Assembly (NCBI RefSeq): GCF_039614725.1
Contig: NZ_CP154859.1
Span: forward strand, 1,178,001 to 1,242,000
DNA from: Thauera sp. JM12B12
GTDB lineage: Bacteria > Pseudomonadota > Gammaproteobacteria > Burkholderiales > Rhodocyclaceae
Length of the DNA stretch: 64,000 nucleotides
Reading direction: 5' to 3'
In this document: one piece after another, positions 41,208-52,412 of the stretch
Layout of the letters: each line of letters starts with the position of its first letter
Position numbering within the stretch: the stretch's first letter is position 1
Notes under the pieces: generated by a model
The model's database searches: none
Seen by the model: only the letters and a program-made list of their open reading frames with translations
What the model was told of the DNA's origin: nothing
Made by a program: the position numbers and the translations under genes

Positions 41208-42356
41208 TCAGGAGGTCGCGGCAGCGCTCAGGGCCTGGTCGAGGTCGGCGATCAGGTCCTCGCAGTCCTCGATGCCCACCGAGATCCGCAGCAGGTCGAG
41301 CGGGCAGCGCGTGCCGGGGCCTTCGATCGGGCCGCGGTGCTCGATCAGGCTCTCGACCGAGCCGAGCGAGGTCGCGCGGCGGAAGATGCGCACCGCGCCG
41401 GCGACCCGGCGCGCGACCGCTTCGCCGCCCCTCACGCGCAGCGAGAGCATGGCGCCGAAGCCGCCCTCCATCTGCCTGCGGGCGATGTCGTGGCCGGGGT
41501 GCGAGGGCAGACCGGGGTAGAGGACCGCGAGCAGCGCCGGGTGGTGCTCGAAGTGCTGCGCGATGCGCAGCGCCGAGGCGGCCGCGGTGCGCACGCGGGG
41601 AAAGAGCGTGCGCAGGCCGCGGTTGAGCAGCCAGGCCTCGAAGGGGCCGAGCACGGCGCCGCCGGCCGCGCGCGCCGTCCTGATGCGGGTCCAGAAGTCG
41701 TCGGCGGCGCGTGTGACCAGGACGCCGGCGACCACGTCGGAGTGGCCGTTGAGGTACTTGGTCGCCGAATGCATGACGATGTCGGCGCCGAGCGCGAGCG
41801 GGCGGGTGAACACCGGCGTCGGGACCGTCGAGTCGACGACCAGGCGGGCACCGGCGGCGTGGGCGAGCGCCGCTGCGCGCGCGATGTCGAGGATCTCCCA
41901 GGTCGGGTTGGCGGGCGTCTCCGCCCACACCAGGTCGGCTGGGCGCTGCAGCAGCGCGGCGAGCTCGTCGGCGTCGGCGTAGAAATCGAGCGTGATCTGC
42001 CAGTTGGTCGAGAAGCCGATCATCCAGTTGCGCAGCGACCAGTACATGTCGTGCGGGGCGACGATGCGCGCGCCGGGCCTGAGTGCCAGCAGCACCGCCG
42101 AGGCTGCCGCCATGCCGGAGGCGAACAGCGCCGCCTCGGCGCCGCCCTCGAGCCTGCACAGCAGGGCTTCGGCGGGGTCGTAGGCCGGGCTGGCGTCGCG
42201 CGCGTAGATGCGGCCGCCGGGCAGGCTGCCGTCCTCGGCGCGCTCGAAGGTGCTCGCCATGTGGATCGGCGGCACGATGTCGCGATGGGGCATGGTCGCT
42301 GCGCCCAGGCCCTGGGCGGCGAGGGTGGCGGGGGCGAGGGTGTCGTCGTGCGGCAT
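41208..42356 (-). CDS. Cys/Met-metabolism PLP-dependent enzyme (cystathionine gamma-synthase/beta-lyase type)
   Basis: The 382-residue protein has the family signature with the PLP Lys K200 in HSATKYLNGHSDV, the DSTVPTP segment that stacks on PLP, and the FASGMAA loop. It belongs to the MetB/MetC/MetY fold, but the exact reaction (trans-sulfuration, beta- or gamma-elimination) cannot be told from sequence alone. The divergent metNIQ methionine transporter suggests a role in sulfur amino acid metabolism. The 161-base gap is the shared promoter region. Confidence 0.85.
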   Translation of the reverse strand: MPHDDTLAPATLAAQGLGAATMPHRDIVPPIHMASTFERAEDGSLPGGRIYARDASPAYDPAEALLCRLEGGAEAALFASGMAAASAVLLALRPGARIVAPHDMYWSLRNWMIGFSTNWQITLDFYADADELAALLQRPADLVWAETPANPTWEILDIARAAALAHAAGARLVVDSTVPTPVFTRPLALGADIVMHSATKYLNGHSDVVAGVLVTRAADDFWTRIRTARAAGGAVLGPFEAWLLNRGLRTLFPRVRTAAASALRIAQHFEHHPALLAVLYPGLPSHPGHDIARRQMEGGFGAMLSLRVRGGEAVARRVAGAVRIFRRATSLGSVESLIEHRGPIEGPGTRCPLDLLRISVGIEDCEDLIADLDQALSAAATS

Positions 42357-42454
42357 GAGGCGCGGTCCTTGCGGGCGGGAAGTGTGAGGAAGCTCGAGGG
42401 GGGCGGGCAGGAGTGGGCGGTCGCGGGTGGCGGCGAGCCTACAAGCTTGCCTTG

Positions 42455-42484
42455 TTGGTGTCGAGTCGGCGGCGCGGGTAAAAT
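42455..42484 (+). promoter_or_regulatory. Candidate promoter of metNIQ
   Basis: TTGGTG at 42455-42460 and TAAAAT at 42479-42484, 18-base spacer, 34 bases before the metN GTG. No SAM riboswitch fold is recognisable in the short leader. Confidence 0.5.
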
Positions 42485-42517
42485 CCGCGGCTTTTTCCCG
42501 CTCCGGACGCCCCTGTC

Positions 42518-43546
42518 GTGATCCGCATCGAAAACCTGCACAAGACCTACCGCGCCACCGACGGCCGCGAGGTGGCGGCGCTCGCCGACATCAGCCTCGA
42601 GATCGGCGCCGGCGAGGTGTTCGGCATCATCGGCCGTTCGGGCGCCGGCAAGAGCACGCTGATCCGCACCCTGAACCTGCTCGAGCGCCCCTCTGCCGGG
42701 CGCGTGCTGATCGACGGCGAGGACATCACCGCGCTCGACAGCGAAGGCCTCTACGCCCTGCGCCGTCGCGTGGGCATGATCTTCCAGCACTTCAACCTGC
42801 TCAACGCCAAGACCGTCGCCGACAACATCGACTGGCCGCTGAAGGCGACCGGGCACACGAATGCCGCCGAGCGCGCGGCAAGGGTGAAGGAGCTGCTCGC
42901 GCTGGTGGGCCTGTCCGAGCACGGCCACAAGTACCCCTCGCAGCTCTCCGGCGGGCAGAAGCAGCGCGTGGGCATTGCGCGCGCGCTCGCGAATCGGCCG
43001 CAGATCCTGCTGTGCGACGAGGCGACCTCGGCGCTCGACCCCGAGACCACGCAGTCCATCCTGCGCCTGCTGCTCGACATCAACCGCCAGCTCGGTCTCA
43101 CCATCGTGCTGATCACGCACGAGATGCAGGTGATCCGCACGATCTGCGACCGCGTCGCGGTCATTGACGGCGGGCGCATCGTCGAGGCGGGCAGGGTGGC
43201 GGACGTCTTCCTGCATCCGCAGCATCCGGTCACCCGCAGCATGGTGGCGCAGAGCGACGCGCTTGCGGCGGCGAGCTTCGACCCGGCGCACGCCTACATG
43301 AGCGACAAGCTGCGCGGCACGCTGGTGCGCCTGACCTACATCGGCGACGTGACCTACCAGCCGATCCTCAGCCGCATCATGGCTGGCGGCAAGGTGCAGA
43401 TCACGATCCTGCAGGGCGAGGTCTCGAGCATCAAGGACTTGCCCTTCGGCCAGCTGCTGCTCGAGCTCGAGGGCGGCGAGGACGAGATCCGCGAAGTGTT
43501 CGCCGAGCTCGACCGCCGCCAGATCCACCACGAGGTGCTGCAGTAA
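42518..43546 (+). CDS. metN: Methionine ABC transporter ATP-binding protein
   Basis: The 342-residue ATPase starts at GTG. It has Walker A (GRSGAGKST, 39-47), the LSGGQKQR signature, Walker B ([12 protein letters not shown]) and a C-terminal NIL domain (about 265-342) that senses cytoplasmic methionine and inhibits transport. It drives uptake of methionine. Its TAA overlaps the metI ATG by one base, and metQ follows, so the three are one operon. Confidence 0.95.
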   Translation: MIRIENLHKTYRATDGREVAALADISLEIGAGEVFGIIGRSGAGKSTLIRTLNLLERPSAGRVLIDGEDITALDSEGLYALRRRVGMIFQHFNLLNAKTVADNIDWPLKATGHTNAAERAARVKELLALVGLSEHGHKYPSQLSGGQKQRVGIARALANRPQILLCDEATSALDPETTQSILRLLLDINRQLGLTIVLITHEMQVIRTICDRVAVIDGGRIVEAGRVADVFLHPQHPVTRSMVAQSDALAAASFDPAHAYMSDKLRGTLVRLTYIGDVTYQPILSRIMAGGKVQITILQGEVSSIKDLPFGQLLLELEGGEDEIREVFAELDRRQIHHEVLQ

Positions 43547-44205
43547 TGGACCTGTCCGTCATCGACTGGAGCGACATCTGGCTGGCGACCTGGGAGACCC
43601 TGGTCATGACCGGGGTGTCGCTGTTCTTCACCATCCTGCTCGGCTTGCCGCTGGGCATCCTGCTGTTCGTCACCGCCAAGCGCCAGCTGCTCGAGCAGGG
43701 CTTCGTCTATACGGTGCTGTCCTTCGTGGTGAACGTGCTGCGCTCGGTGCCCTTCCTGATCCTGCTGATCGTGATGATCCCGGTCACGGTGATCCTGATC
43801 GGTACCTCGCTCGGCGTCGAGGGCGCGATTCCGCCGCTGGTGGTGGGCACCGCGCCCTTCTTCGCACGCCTGGTCGAGAACGTGCTGCGCGAGGTCGACC
43901 GCGGCGTGATCGAGGCCTGCCAGGCGATGGGCATCCGCACCCACCGCATCATCTTCGGCGCGCTGCTGCCCGAGGCGCTGCCCGGGCTGATCGCCGCCAT
44001 CACCGTGACGGCGATCACCTTGATGTCCTATGCTGCGATGTCCGGCGTGATCGGCGGCGGTGGCCTCGGCGACCTCGCGATCCGTTTCGGCTATCAGCGC
44101 TTCCAGACCGAGGTGATGGTGATCACCGTCGCCCTGCTGGTCGTGCTCGTCCAGATCATCCAGTACTCGGGCGACCGCCTGGTGCTGTATTTCACCCGCA
44201 AGTGA
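43546..44205 (+). CDS. metI: Methionine ABC transporter permease
   Basis: The 219-residue protein has five hydrophobic helices and the EAA-type coupling motif (EACQAMGIRTHRIIFGALLPEALPGLI), which docks to MetN. It is the membrane channel of the MetNIQ importer. Start overlaps the metN stop. Confidence 0.95.
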   Translation: MDLSVIDWSDIWLATWETLVMTGVSLFFTILLGLPLGILLFVTAKRQLLEQGFVYTVLSFVVNVLRSVPFLILLIVMIPVTVILIGTSLGVEGAIPPLVVGTAPFFARLVENVLREVDRGVIEACQAMGIRTHRIIFGALLPEALPGLIAAITVTAITLMSYAAMSGVIGGGGLGDLAIRFGYQRFQTEVMVITVALLVVLVQIIQYSGDRLVLYFTRK

Positions 44206-44228
44206 TCCCCACGAAGGAGACTTCAACG

Positions 44229-45029
44229 ATGTCGTTTACCCTGCGCAAGCTGCTCGCCGCCGCCCTCGGCACCCTGACCCTGGCCGCCGGCAGTGCCGCG
44301 TCCGCCGCCGACCGCCTGGTCATCGCCGCCACCCCGGTGCCGCACGCCGAGATCCTCGAGTTCGTCAAGCCGATGCTGGCCAAGGAAGGCGTGGAGCTCG
44401 AGGTGAAGGTGTTCACCGACTACGTGCAGCCCTCGATGCAGACCAACGAGAAGCGCGTCGACGGCAACTTCTTTCTGCATCAGCCCTACCTCGACGAATT
44501 TAAGAAGAAGCAGAAGAACGACATCCAGACCGTGGTCACCAAGGTGCACGTCGAGCCGCTCGGCGCCTACTCGGGCAAGCACAAGGCGGTGGCCGACATC
44601 CCCGAGGGCGCGACCGTGGCGATCCCGAACGATCCGTCCAACTCCGGCCGCGCGCTGCTGCTGATGGCCAAGAACGGGCTGATCACGCTGAAGGACCTGA
44701 ACAACATCTCGGCCACCCAGAAGGACATCGCCGACAACCCGAAGAAGCTCAAGATCCGTGAACTCGAGGCCGCGACCCTGCCGCGCATCCTCAACCAGGT
44801 CGACCTGGCGGTGATCAACACCAACTACGCGATCGAGGCCAAGCTCAACCCGCTCAAGGATTCGCTCTTCATCGAGGACGCCAGCTCGCCCTACGCCAAC
44901 CTGCTGGTCGCGCGCGAGGACAACGCTGACAGCCCGGCGATGAAGAAGCTCGCCGCCGCGCTGAGCTCGCCCGAGGTCAAGCAGTTCCTTGCCGACAAGT
45001 ACCAAGGGGCGGTGGTGCCGGCGTTCTGA
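44229..45029 (+). CDS. metQ: Methionine-binding periplasmic protein
   Basis: The 266-residue protein has a signal peptide ending near Ser-Ala-Ala-Asp (about 23), then an NlpA/MetQ binding domain with DPSNSGRALLLM (ligand-binding Asn/Arg region) and NTNYAIEA. The lipobox Cys of enteric MetQ is absent at the cleavage site, so it is probably a soluble periplasmic protein. It delivers methionine to MetNI. An AAGGAGA site lies at a good distance from the ATG at 44229; the in-frame upstream ATG is rejected. Confidence 0.93.
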   Translation: MSFTLRKLLAAALGTLTLAAGSAASAADRLVIAATPVPHAEILEFVKPMLAKEGVELEVKVFTDYVQPSMQTNEKRVDGNFFLHQPYLDEFKKKQKNDIQTVVTKVHVEPLGAYSGKHKAVADIPEGATVAIPNDPSNSGRALLLMAKNGLITLKDLNNISATQKDIADNPKKLKIRELEAATLPRILNQVDLAVINTNYAIEAKLNPLKDSLFIEDASSPYANLLVAREDNADSPAMKKLAAALSSPEVKQFLADKYQGAVVPAF

Positions 45030-45076
45030 TCGGCAGTCGAGGATCGCGCCGCCCGATGGCGGCGCTCATGAAACGA

Positions 45077-45111
45077 AAGGCCTGCAGCCTCGTGTCCGGG
45101 GTGCAGGCCTT
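45077..45111. terminator. Bidirectional terminator between metQ and ubiH
   Basis: A 10-bp perfect inverted repeat (45077-45086 with 45102-45111), 15-nt loop. The plus side is followed by TCTTGCTGGTTT; the minus side has TTTCGTTT, so it can serve both convergent transcripts. Confidence 0.65.
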
Positions 45112-45192
45112 CTTGCTGGTTTGGGACGCGCATGCCGAGCCTGAACGGCTTGCCCCGAGACCTGGGGCGCCGCAAGGCCAGGTGTGGGGCCC

Positions 45193-46470
45193 TCACGGCC
45201 AGGCGCGGGCGCCGAACAGCATCCGGCGGGCGAGAAAATTGCGCGCAGGCGGCAGCAGGTCGAGCGCGAGCAGTGCGGCGCCGCGCGCGTGGCGTAGCGG
45301 CGCGAAGTCGTTGCTGAACACCCGCACCAGGGTATCGGTGAAACGGATCGTGCCAAGGCGGTCGAGGCCGCGGGCGCGGGCATAAGCGGCAAGCAACTCG
45401 GGGCGACCGGCGTCGAAGGGTGTTGCACCTTGCATGCCGGTGCCCGGAGCGGCCGATGCCGCCGTATGCGCCGCAGGGGCGCTCGGGCGGGCGTGACCGG
45501 ATGAGGCGCCGGCAAGCCAGGCGTCGCGCCGCTTCAGCACGGTGTCAGCGAGCGCCCACACATCCCGCAGCGCGAGGTTGAAGCCCTGTCCGGCGACAGG
45601 ATGTAGGGTCTGCGCGGCGTTGCCGAGCCATACCGTGCGCTGCGCGATGGTCGAGCGCCGGTAACGCAGCACCAGCGGATAGCGCAGGCGCGGACCGACG
45701 CTGGTGAGCCGCGCGCGGCCGCCGATGTGGGCCTGCAGGCGGGCGAGGTAGGCTTCGTCGTCGAGCGCGAGCAGTGCGTCGGCGGTCTCCGGGTGGGCGA
45801 CATGCACCAGCGCGTAGCCCTGGCCCTTGGGCAGCAGGGCGACCGGCCCCTCGCGGGTGAAGCGTTCGAAGGCGGTGTGGCGGTGGCCGCCGGCGACCTG
45901 CACGTCGGCGATCAGCGCATGCTGGCCGTAGTCGTGCTCGACCACGTTGGCGTCCCCCGCGCGCAGCCCGCCTTCGGCGCAGGCGGCGAACCGCGCGCGC
46001 AACCTGGTCGCGGGCTGGCCGGCCACGGCGAGGCTGGCGATCACGTCGTCCGCGCCCGCGGCCAGGTTGGTGATCTCGGTTTCGTCGAGCACCGGGATGC
46101 CGGCGGCGTCGACCGCGGCGCGCAGCGCGGCGGCGAGCGTGCCGGCGGACGAGACGTAGCCAAGTGCCGGCAGCTCGTGCTCGGCGGCGTCGATCAGCGT
46201 GCGCCCGAGCCCGCCCTGATGCGAGATGTGGATGTGCTGGATCGCCGTCGTCGGCAGTGCCTCCCACACGCCGAGGCGTTGCAGCGTGAGCCGGGTGCCG
46301 TGGGCGAGCGCGAGGTCGCGCGGGTCGCGGCTGACGGCCTCGCGCGTGCGCGCATCGGCGAGCACGATGTCGAGCCCGGCGTCCTTGAGCGCGAGCGCGA
46401 GCGCCAGGCCGACCGGGCCGGCGCCGACGATCAGCAGGTCATGGACGCGCTCGGCCACGTCCTCAGCCAT
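45193..46470 (-). CDS. ubiH: UbiH-family FAD monooxygenase of ubiquinone synthesis
   Basis: The 425-residue flavoprotein has the N-terminal FAD motif GAGPVG (16-21), the central DG-like segment and the second FAD site GNAAQTLHPVAGQGFNL. This matches the GNAAQTLHP variant of E. coli UbiH rather than GDAAH of other ring hydroxylases. UbiH hydroxylates the ubiquinone ring. Residues about 330-370 form an Ala/Pro/Gly-rich insert not seen in typical family members. It is the last of amgK-murU-pepP-ubiH and overlaps pepP by 8 bases. Confidence 0.85.
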   Translation of the reverse strand: MAEDVAERVHDLLIVGAGPVGLALALALKDAGLDIVLADARTREAVSRDPRDLALAHGTRLTLQRLGVWEALPTTAIQHIHISHQGGLGRTLIDAAEHELPALGYVSSAGTLAAALRAAVDAAGIPVLDETEITNLAAGADDVIASLAVAGQPATRLRARFAACAEGGLRAGDANVVEHDYGQHALIADVQVAGGHRHTAFERFTREGPVALLPKGQGYALVHVAHPETADALLALDDEAYLARLQAHIGGRARLTSVGPRLRYPLVLRYRRSTIAQRTVWLGNAAQTLHPVAGQGFNLALRDVWALADTVLKRRDAWLAGASSGHARPSAPAAHTAASAAPGTGMQGATPFDAGRPELLAAYARARGLDRLGTIRFTDTLVRVFSNDFAPLRHARGAALLALDLLPPARNFLARRMLFGARAWP

Positions 46471-47818
46471 GACGGGTGTCCCGCATCAGCACCTCGATGT
46501 CCGCGACGGCCTTGGGTACGCCCCCGGTGATCAGCTCGCAGCCGTCGGCGGTGACCACCGCGTCGTCCTCGATGCGGATGCCGATGTTCCAGAAGGCCTC
46601 GGGTACGTCGTCGGCGGGGCGGATGTAGCAGCCCGGCTCGATGGTCAGCACCATGCCTTCGGCCAGCGGTCGCCACTCGCCGCCGAGCTTGTACTCGCCG
46701 GCGTCGTGCACGTCCATGCCCAGCCAGTGGCCGGTGCGGTGCATGTAGAAGCGGCGGTAGTCGCCGTTGTCGAGCACGCCGTCGAGGCTGCCCTTGATGA
46801 GGCCGAGGTCGAGCATGCCCTGGGCGAGCACCTTCACCGCGGCGTCGTGCGCTTCGTTCCAGTGCGCGCCGGGGCGGGTGGCTTCGCGCGCGGCGGCCTG
46901 GGCGGCGAGCACGATCTCATACACGTCGCGCTGCGGCGCGGAGAAGCGGCCGTTCACCGGGAAAGTGCGGGTGATGTCGGAGGCGTAGCCGTCGAGCTCG
47001 CAGCCGGCGTCGATCAGCAGCAGGTCGCCGTCGGCGAGTGGCTTGTCGTTGTCGATGTAGTGCAGCACGCAGGCGTTGGCGCCGCCGGCCACGATCGAGG
47101 TGTAGGCCGGCGCCTGGCTGCCGGCGGCGCGGAAGGCGTGCAGCAGCTCGGCCTCGATCTCGTATTCGAAGCGCCCCGGGCGGGTGGCGCGCATGGCGCG
47201 GCAGTGGGCGTCGGCCGAGATCTGCGCGGCACGGCGCATGGTGGCGAGCTCGGAGGCATCCTTGACGAGGCGCATCTCGTCGAGCTCGGCGCGCAGGTCG
47301 TGCACCGAGTGCGGCGGGGTGAGGCCGGTGCGGGCCCTGTCGCGCACGGCGTTGAGCGCGCCGAGCACGCGCGCGTCCCAGTCGTTGTCGTAGCCGAGGC
47401 TGGTCCACAACAGGGGCTGGTCGGCGAGGTAGTCGGGCAGGCGCTTCTCGAGGTCGCCGATGGTCCATGCCTCGTCGAAGCCGAAGGCCTCGCGTGCCGC
47501 CTCCGGGCCCCAGCGGTAGCCGTCCCAGATCTCGCGCTCCTCGTTCTTCTCGCGGCAGAACAGGATCTGCTTCGTTTCCTTGCCGGCGACCAGCACCACC
47601 ACCGCCTCGGGTTCGCGGAAGGCGGTGAGGTAGTAGAAATAGCTGTCGTGGCGGTAGGCGTAGTGGGCGTCGCGGTTGCGCACCCGCTCGGGGGCGGTGG
47701 GCAGGATGGCGACGCCACCGCCGGCCGCCTGCATGCGCGCGAGCAGGCGAGCGCGGCGGGCGCGGAAGGGGGTGGTGTCGAGGGCGGGGGCCAGGTGCGG
47801 AGCGGTGAGGGTGTTCAT
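46463..47818 (-). CDS. pepP: Xaa-Pro aminopeptidase P
   Basis: The 451-residue protein has an N-terminal creatinase-like domain (1-175) and a C-terminal pita-bread peptidase domain with the dimetal ligands in LLIDAGCELDGYASDITRTF (two Asp), HRTGHWLGMDVHD (His), LTIEPGCY (Glu) and GIRIEDD (Glu). It removes N-terminal residues before proline. pepP-ubiH adjacency is conserved in proteobacteria. It starts 91 bases after the murU stop. Confidence 0.94.
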   Translation of the reverse strand: MNTLTAPHLAPALDTTPFRARRARLLARMQAAGGGVAILPTAPERVRNRDAHYAYRHDSYFYYLTAFREPEAVVVLVAGKETKQILFCREKNEEREIWDGYRWGPEAAREAFGFDEAWTIGDLEKRLPDYLADQPLLWTSLGYDNDWDARVLGALNAVRDRARTGLTPPHSVHDLRAELDEMRLVKDASELATMRRAAQISADAHCRAMRATRPGRFEYEIEAELLHAFRAAGSQAPAYTSIVAGGANACVLHYIDNDKPLADGDLLLIDAGCELDGYASDITRTFPVNGRFSAPQRDVYEIVLAAQAAAREATRPGAHWNEAHDAAVKVLAQGMLDLGLIKGSLDGVLDNGDYRRFYMHRTGHWLGMDVHDAGEYKLGGEWRPLAEGMVLTIEPGCYIRPADDVPEAFWNIGIRIEDDAVVTADGCELITGGVPKAVADIEVLMRDTRHG

Positions 47819-47909
47819 GGGCTGAATTATGGCACTGCAGGGAAGGGCGCTGGTTTCGCGGCTTCGCGTGGACAGGCCGTTGCGTTCACCGCACGGGCCA
47901 GGGTGAGGC

Positions 47910-49636
<1,727 letters not shown>

Positions 49637-49738
49637 ACCGGTTCTCCGCGGGCGTTCGTGTAGAATCCGCGAGTTTATCAACACGGTGGTCCGGGTGTGC
49701 AGCCGAGCATGCCGGATGATCGCAAAGGCTTGATCCGC

Positions 49739-52387
49739 ATGGCTCCCCGTATGGCTCCTAATACGCGCATCCGACTGATTCCGCTGCTGCTGCTCTGCAT
49801 GTCGGGGGCAAGCTATGCACAGGGATTGCCGGCACTCAAGGTGTCGCCTGACCTGCTGCGCACACCCCGGCCGTCGGCGGTCGAGCGGGAGCAGGCGGGC
49901 GGGGCGCAGACCGCAGGCCAGGGGCAGCCGGCGCCCGCGGCGGGCGCGAGGTCGGTGCCGAGCTCTCCGGCAGTGGTGGAGGAGCGCGCGCTGCCGGCAA
50001 GGAGTGCGACCGCTCCTGCCACTCCGCCAGCAGCCGCCACGCCCGCCACGCCCGCCACGCCCGCCGTCAGCAAGCCCGAGCAGCCTGCTGCGAAGCCCGA
50101 GCCAGGAAATGGCGAGCGCAAGGGCGACGCTGCGCTTGGCGCGTCCCCGGAGGCCGCCGTGGCGCCGGCCGCCGCCCCGGCACCGGCGGCGCTTGCGCCC
50201 GGGATGACCGCGGTCAGTGCCCTGCGCCTGAGCGGCTCGCGCGGCGTCGAGCTCATCGCCGAAGGCGAGGCCGAGCTGCAGCGCGACGACACCGTGCTGA
50301 CTGCCGACAAGGTCACCTACCGGGAGCCGACCGACGAGGCGCTCGCCGAGGGCAACGTCGTGCTCAGCCGCGGCACCGACACGATCCGCGGCCCGCGGGC
50401 GACCCTGGTCGTCGGTGACCGCACGGGCCAGTTCGAGTCGCCGCGTTACGAACTCTCCCGCGCGCGCAGCCCCGGTCTCGCGGGGGAGGCGCCGCGTGCC
50501 GTCTCGGGCAGTGGCGAGGCCGACGTGCTCAGGCTCGAGGGCGAGAACCAGTACAGGTTGAAGAACGCCACGTGGACCACCTGCAGTCCGACCGATCCCG
50601 ACTGGTACATCAAGGCGCGCGAGCTCGAACTCGACTACGACCGTGAGGTCGGCACCGCGCACGGTAGCTCGATCGTGTTCATGGACACGCCGCTGTTCTG
50701 GATGCCGTGGATCGAGTTTCCGCTCAACGGCCAGCGCCAGTCCGGCCTCCTGCCGCCGACCTTCGGCTCGTCGAACAAGACCGGTGTGGACTTCACCCAG
50801 CCCTACTACTGGAACATCGCGCCGAACTACGACGCCACCGTCGCGCCACGCTTCATGAGCCGCCGCGGCGTGCAGATCGGCGGCGAGTTCCGCTATCTGG
50901 GCGCCGACTACCAGGGTACGACGCGCGTGGAATGGATGCCCGAGGACCGGGTGACGGGCGAGGAGCGCCGCCTGGGCTCGATCCAGCACCAGCATCGGTT
51001 CGCGCCCAATTTGTACGGCACGCTGGACCTAAATGCAGTCTCGGACGACACCTACTTCGAGGATCTGTCCTCGAATGTCGGAGTGGCCTCACGCGTAAAC
51101 CTGCTGCGACAGGGGCGGCTGAATTACACGGGTGGCTGGTGGACTGCGTCGGCGCGCGTCCAGAGCTATCAGACGCTCAGTCCCGATCCTGAGAAGCCGA
51201 ACTATGGCCCGTATCGCCGCGTGCCGCAGGTCCTACTCTCCGCACTGCGCCCGGATCTTGCTGGTGGGTTCAGTGCCGGGATGGATGCTGAGTACGTGCA
51301 GTTCGAGCACAAATTGGCCACTCGGGTCGAGGGCGGGCGGTTAACCGCCTATCCGCACCTGTCGCTGCCGATGCAGGGCGCGGCTTGGTTCGTCACCCCG
51401 AAGGTGGGCGTGCATTACAGCCAGTACTCTTTGGAGCGCCCTGATATTCCTAGCCAAAAGGATCTGGCCACCTCGATCAACCGCTCCGTGCCGATCATGT
51501 CGATCGACAGCGGGTTATTCTTCGACCGCGAGACAGAGGTCTTCGGACGCGGGTATGCGCAGACGCTGGAGCCGCGCTTCTTCTACTTGAAGGTTCCCTA
51601 TCGCGATCAAAGCGCGATTCCCCTCTTCGATACCAGTCGTTATGACGTGGGCTTTGCACAGATCTTTGCCGAGAACCGTTACTCCGGTAAGGATCGGATC
51701 GGCGACGCCAACGACCTCACTGCGGCAGTGACGACACGCTTCATCGAGTCGGACACTGGTGTCGAGCGCCTGCGAGCGCTGATCGGTCAGCGCTACTACT
51801 TTTCAGATCAGAGGGTTGGGCTGAGCAAGGCTGAAACACTGAGGGCCTCCGGCCGTGGCGCAGAGTTGCTGGCCGGGTTGGGCGGGCGCCTCAGCCCGTC
51901 CGTTTCGATGGACTCGTATTTGCAGTACAACACCGAGACAAGTCAGAGCGAACGTATAAATGCCAACGTTCGCTATCAACCCGAGTTCGGCAAGGTCCTG
52001 AACCTCAGCTATCGATACGCGCCGAAGCTTGTCATCGATCTGGAAGGACAGGATGTCGTCGGCCTGAAGGACATCGATGTCTCAGGCCAGTGGCCAATCA
52101 CCCGCAACTGGTACGGGGTGGGCCGGGTCACGCACTCGATAAAGGACGGCCGCGTTACCGAAGCAATCGCCGGCCTCGAATACAACGGCGGCTGCTGGGT
52201 GTTCCGCACCGCGGTACACCGCTTTGCGATCGACGAGAACGACGTGACCAACTCCATCTTCGTCCAACTCGAACTCAACGACCTCGCGGGCATCGGCTCC
52301 AATCCGCTCAGCCTGATCAAGCGCAGCGTGCCGGGCTATGGCAAGATCAACGACTCCTCGGCCGACCGCGTGTTCGGTGCCGAGTGA
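49739..52387 (+). CDS. lptD: LPS-assembly outer-membrane protein LptD
   Basis: From 49739 the protein is 882 residues; ATG codons at 49709 and 49751 are alternatives, the signal peptide (RLIPLLLLCMSGASYAQ) being shared. After the signal there is a long Ala/Pro/Glu linker with (Ala-Thr-Pro)x3. The OstA/LptA-like beta-jellyroll domain (about 155-270, ending near NATWTTCSPTDPDWY) is followed by the beta-barrel to the C terminus. It inserts LPS into the outer leaflet with LptE. Cysteines are conserved in the CSP and GGCW regions. The barrel part between about 51000 and 52080 has lower GC than the rest. surA follows 25 bases on. Confidence 0.93.
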   Translation: MAPRMAPNTRIRLIPLLLLCMSGASYAQGLPALKVSPDLLRTPRPSAVEREQAGGAQTAGQGQPAPAAGARSVPSSPAVVEERALPARSATAPATPPAAATPATPATPAVSKPEQPAAKPEPGNGERKGDAALGASPEAAVAPAAAPAPAALAPGMTAVSALRLSGSRGVELIAEGEAELQRDDTVLTADKVTYREPTDEALAEGNVVLSRGTDTIRGPRATLVVGDRTGQFESPRYELSRARSPGLAGEAPRAVSGSGEADVLRLEGENQYRLKNATWTTCSPTDPDWYIKARELELDYDREVGTAHGSSIVFMDTPLFWMPWIEFPLNGQRQSGLLPPTFGSSNKTGVDFTQPYYWNIAPNYDATVAPRFMSRRGVQIGGEFRYLGADYQGTTRVEWMPEDRVTGEERRLGSIQHQHRFAPNLYGTLDLNAVSDDTYFEDLSSNVGVASRVNLLRQGRLNYTGGWWTASARVQSYQTLSPDPEKPNYGPYRRVPQVLLSALRPDLAGGFSAGMDAEYVQFEHKLATRVEGGRLTAYPHLSLPMQGAAWFVTPKVGVHYSQYSLERPDIPSQKDLATSINRSVPIMSIDSGLFFDRETEVFGRGYAQTLEPRFFYLKVPYRDQSAIPLFDTSRYDVGFAQIFAENRYSGKDRIGDANDLTAAVTTRFIESDTGVERLRALIGQRYYFSDQRVGLSKAETLRASGRGAELLAGLGGRLSPSVSMDSYLQYNTETSQSERINANVRYQPEFGKVLNLSYRYAPKLVIDLEGQDVVGLKDIDVSGQWPITRNWYGVGRVTHSIKDGRVTEAIAGLEYNGGCWVFRTAVHRFAIDENDVTNSIFVQLELNDLAGIGSNPLSLIKRSVPGYGKINDSSADRVFGAE
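50036..50062 (+). repeat. 9-bp tandem repeat in the LptD linker
   Basis: Three exact copies of GCCACGCCC, in frame, encode (Ala-Thr-Pro)x3 in the low-complexity linker of LptD. Copy number could vary by slippage without loss of frame. Confidence 0.85.
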
Positions 52388-52412
52388 GCCCCGCTCCGCG
52401 ACTCCACAGCGA

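Noticed and set aside
42357..42517. SAM riboswitch upstream of metNIQ.
   Set aside because: The leader after the candidate -10 box is about 30 bases, too short for any known SAM aptamer, and no such fold was seen.
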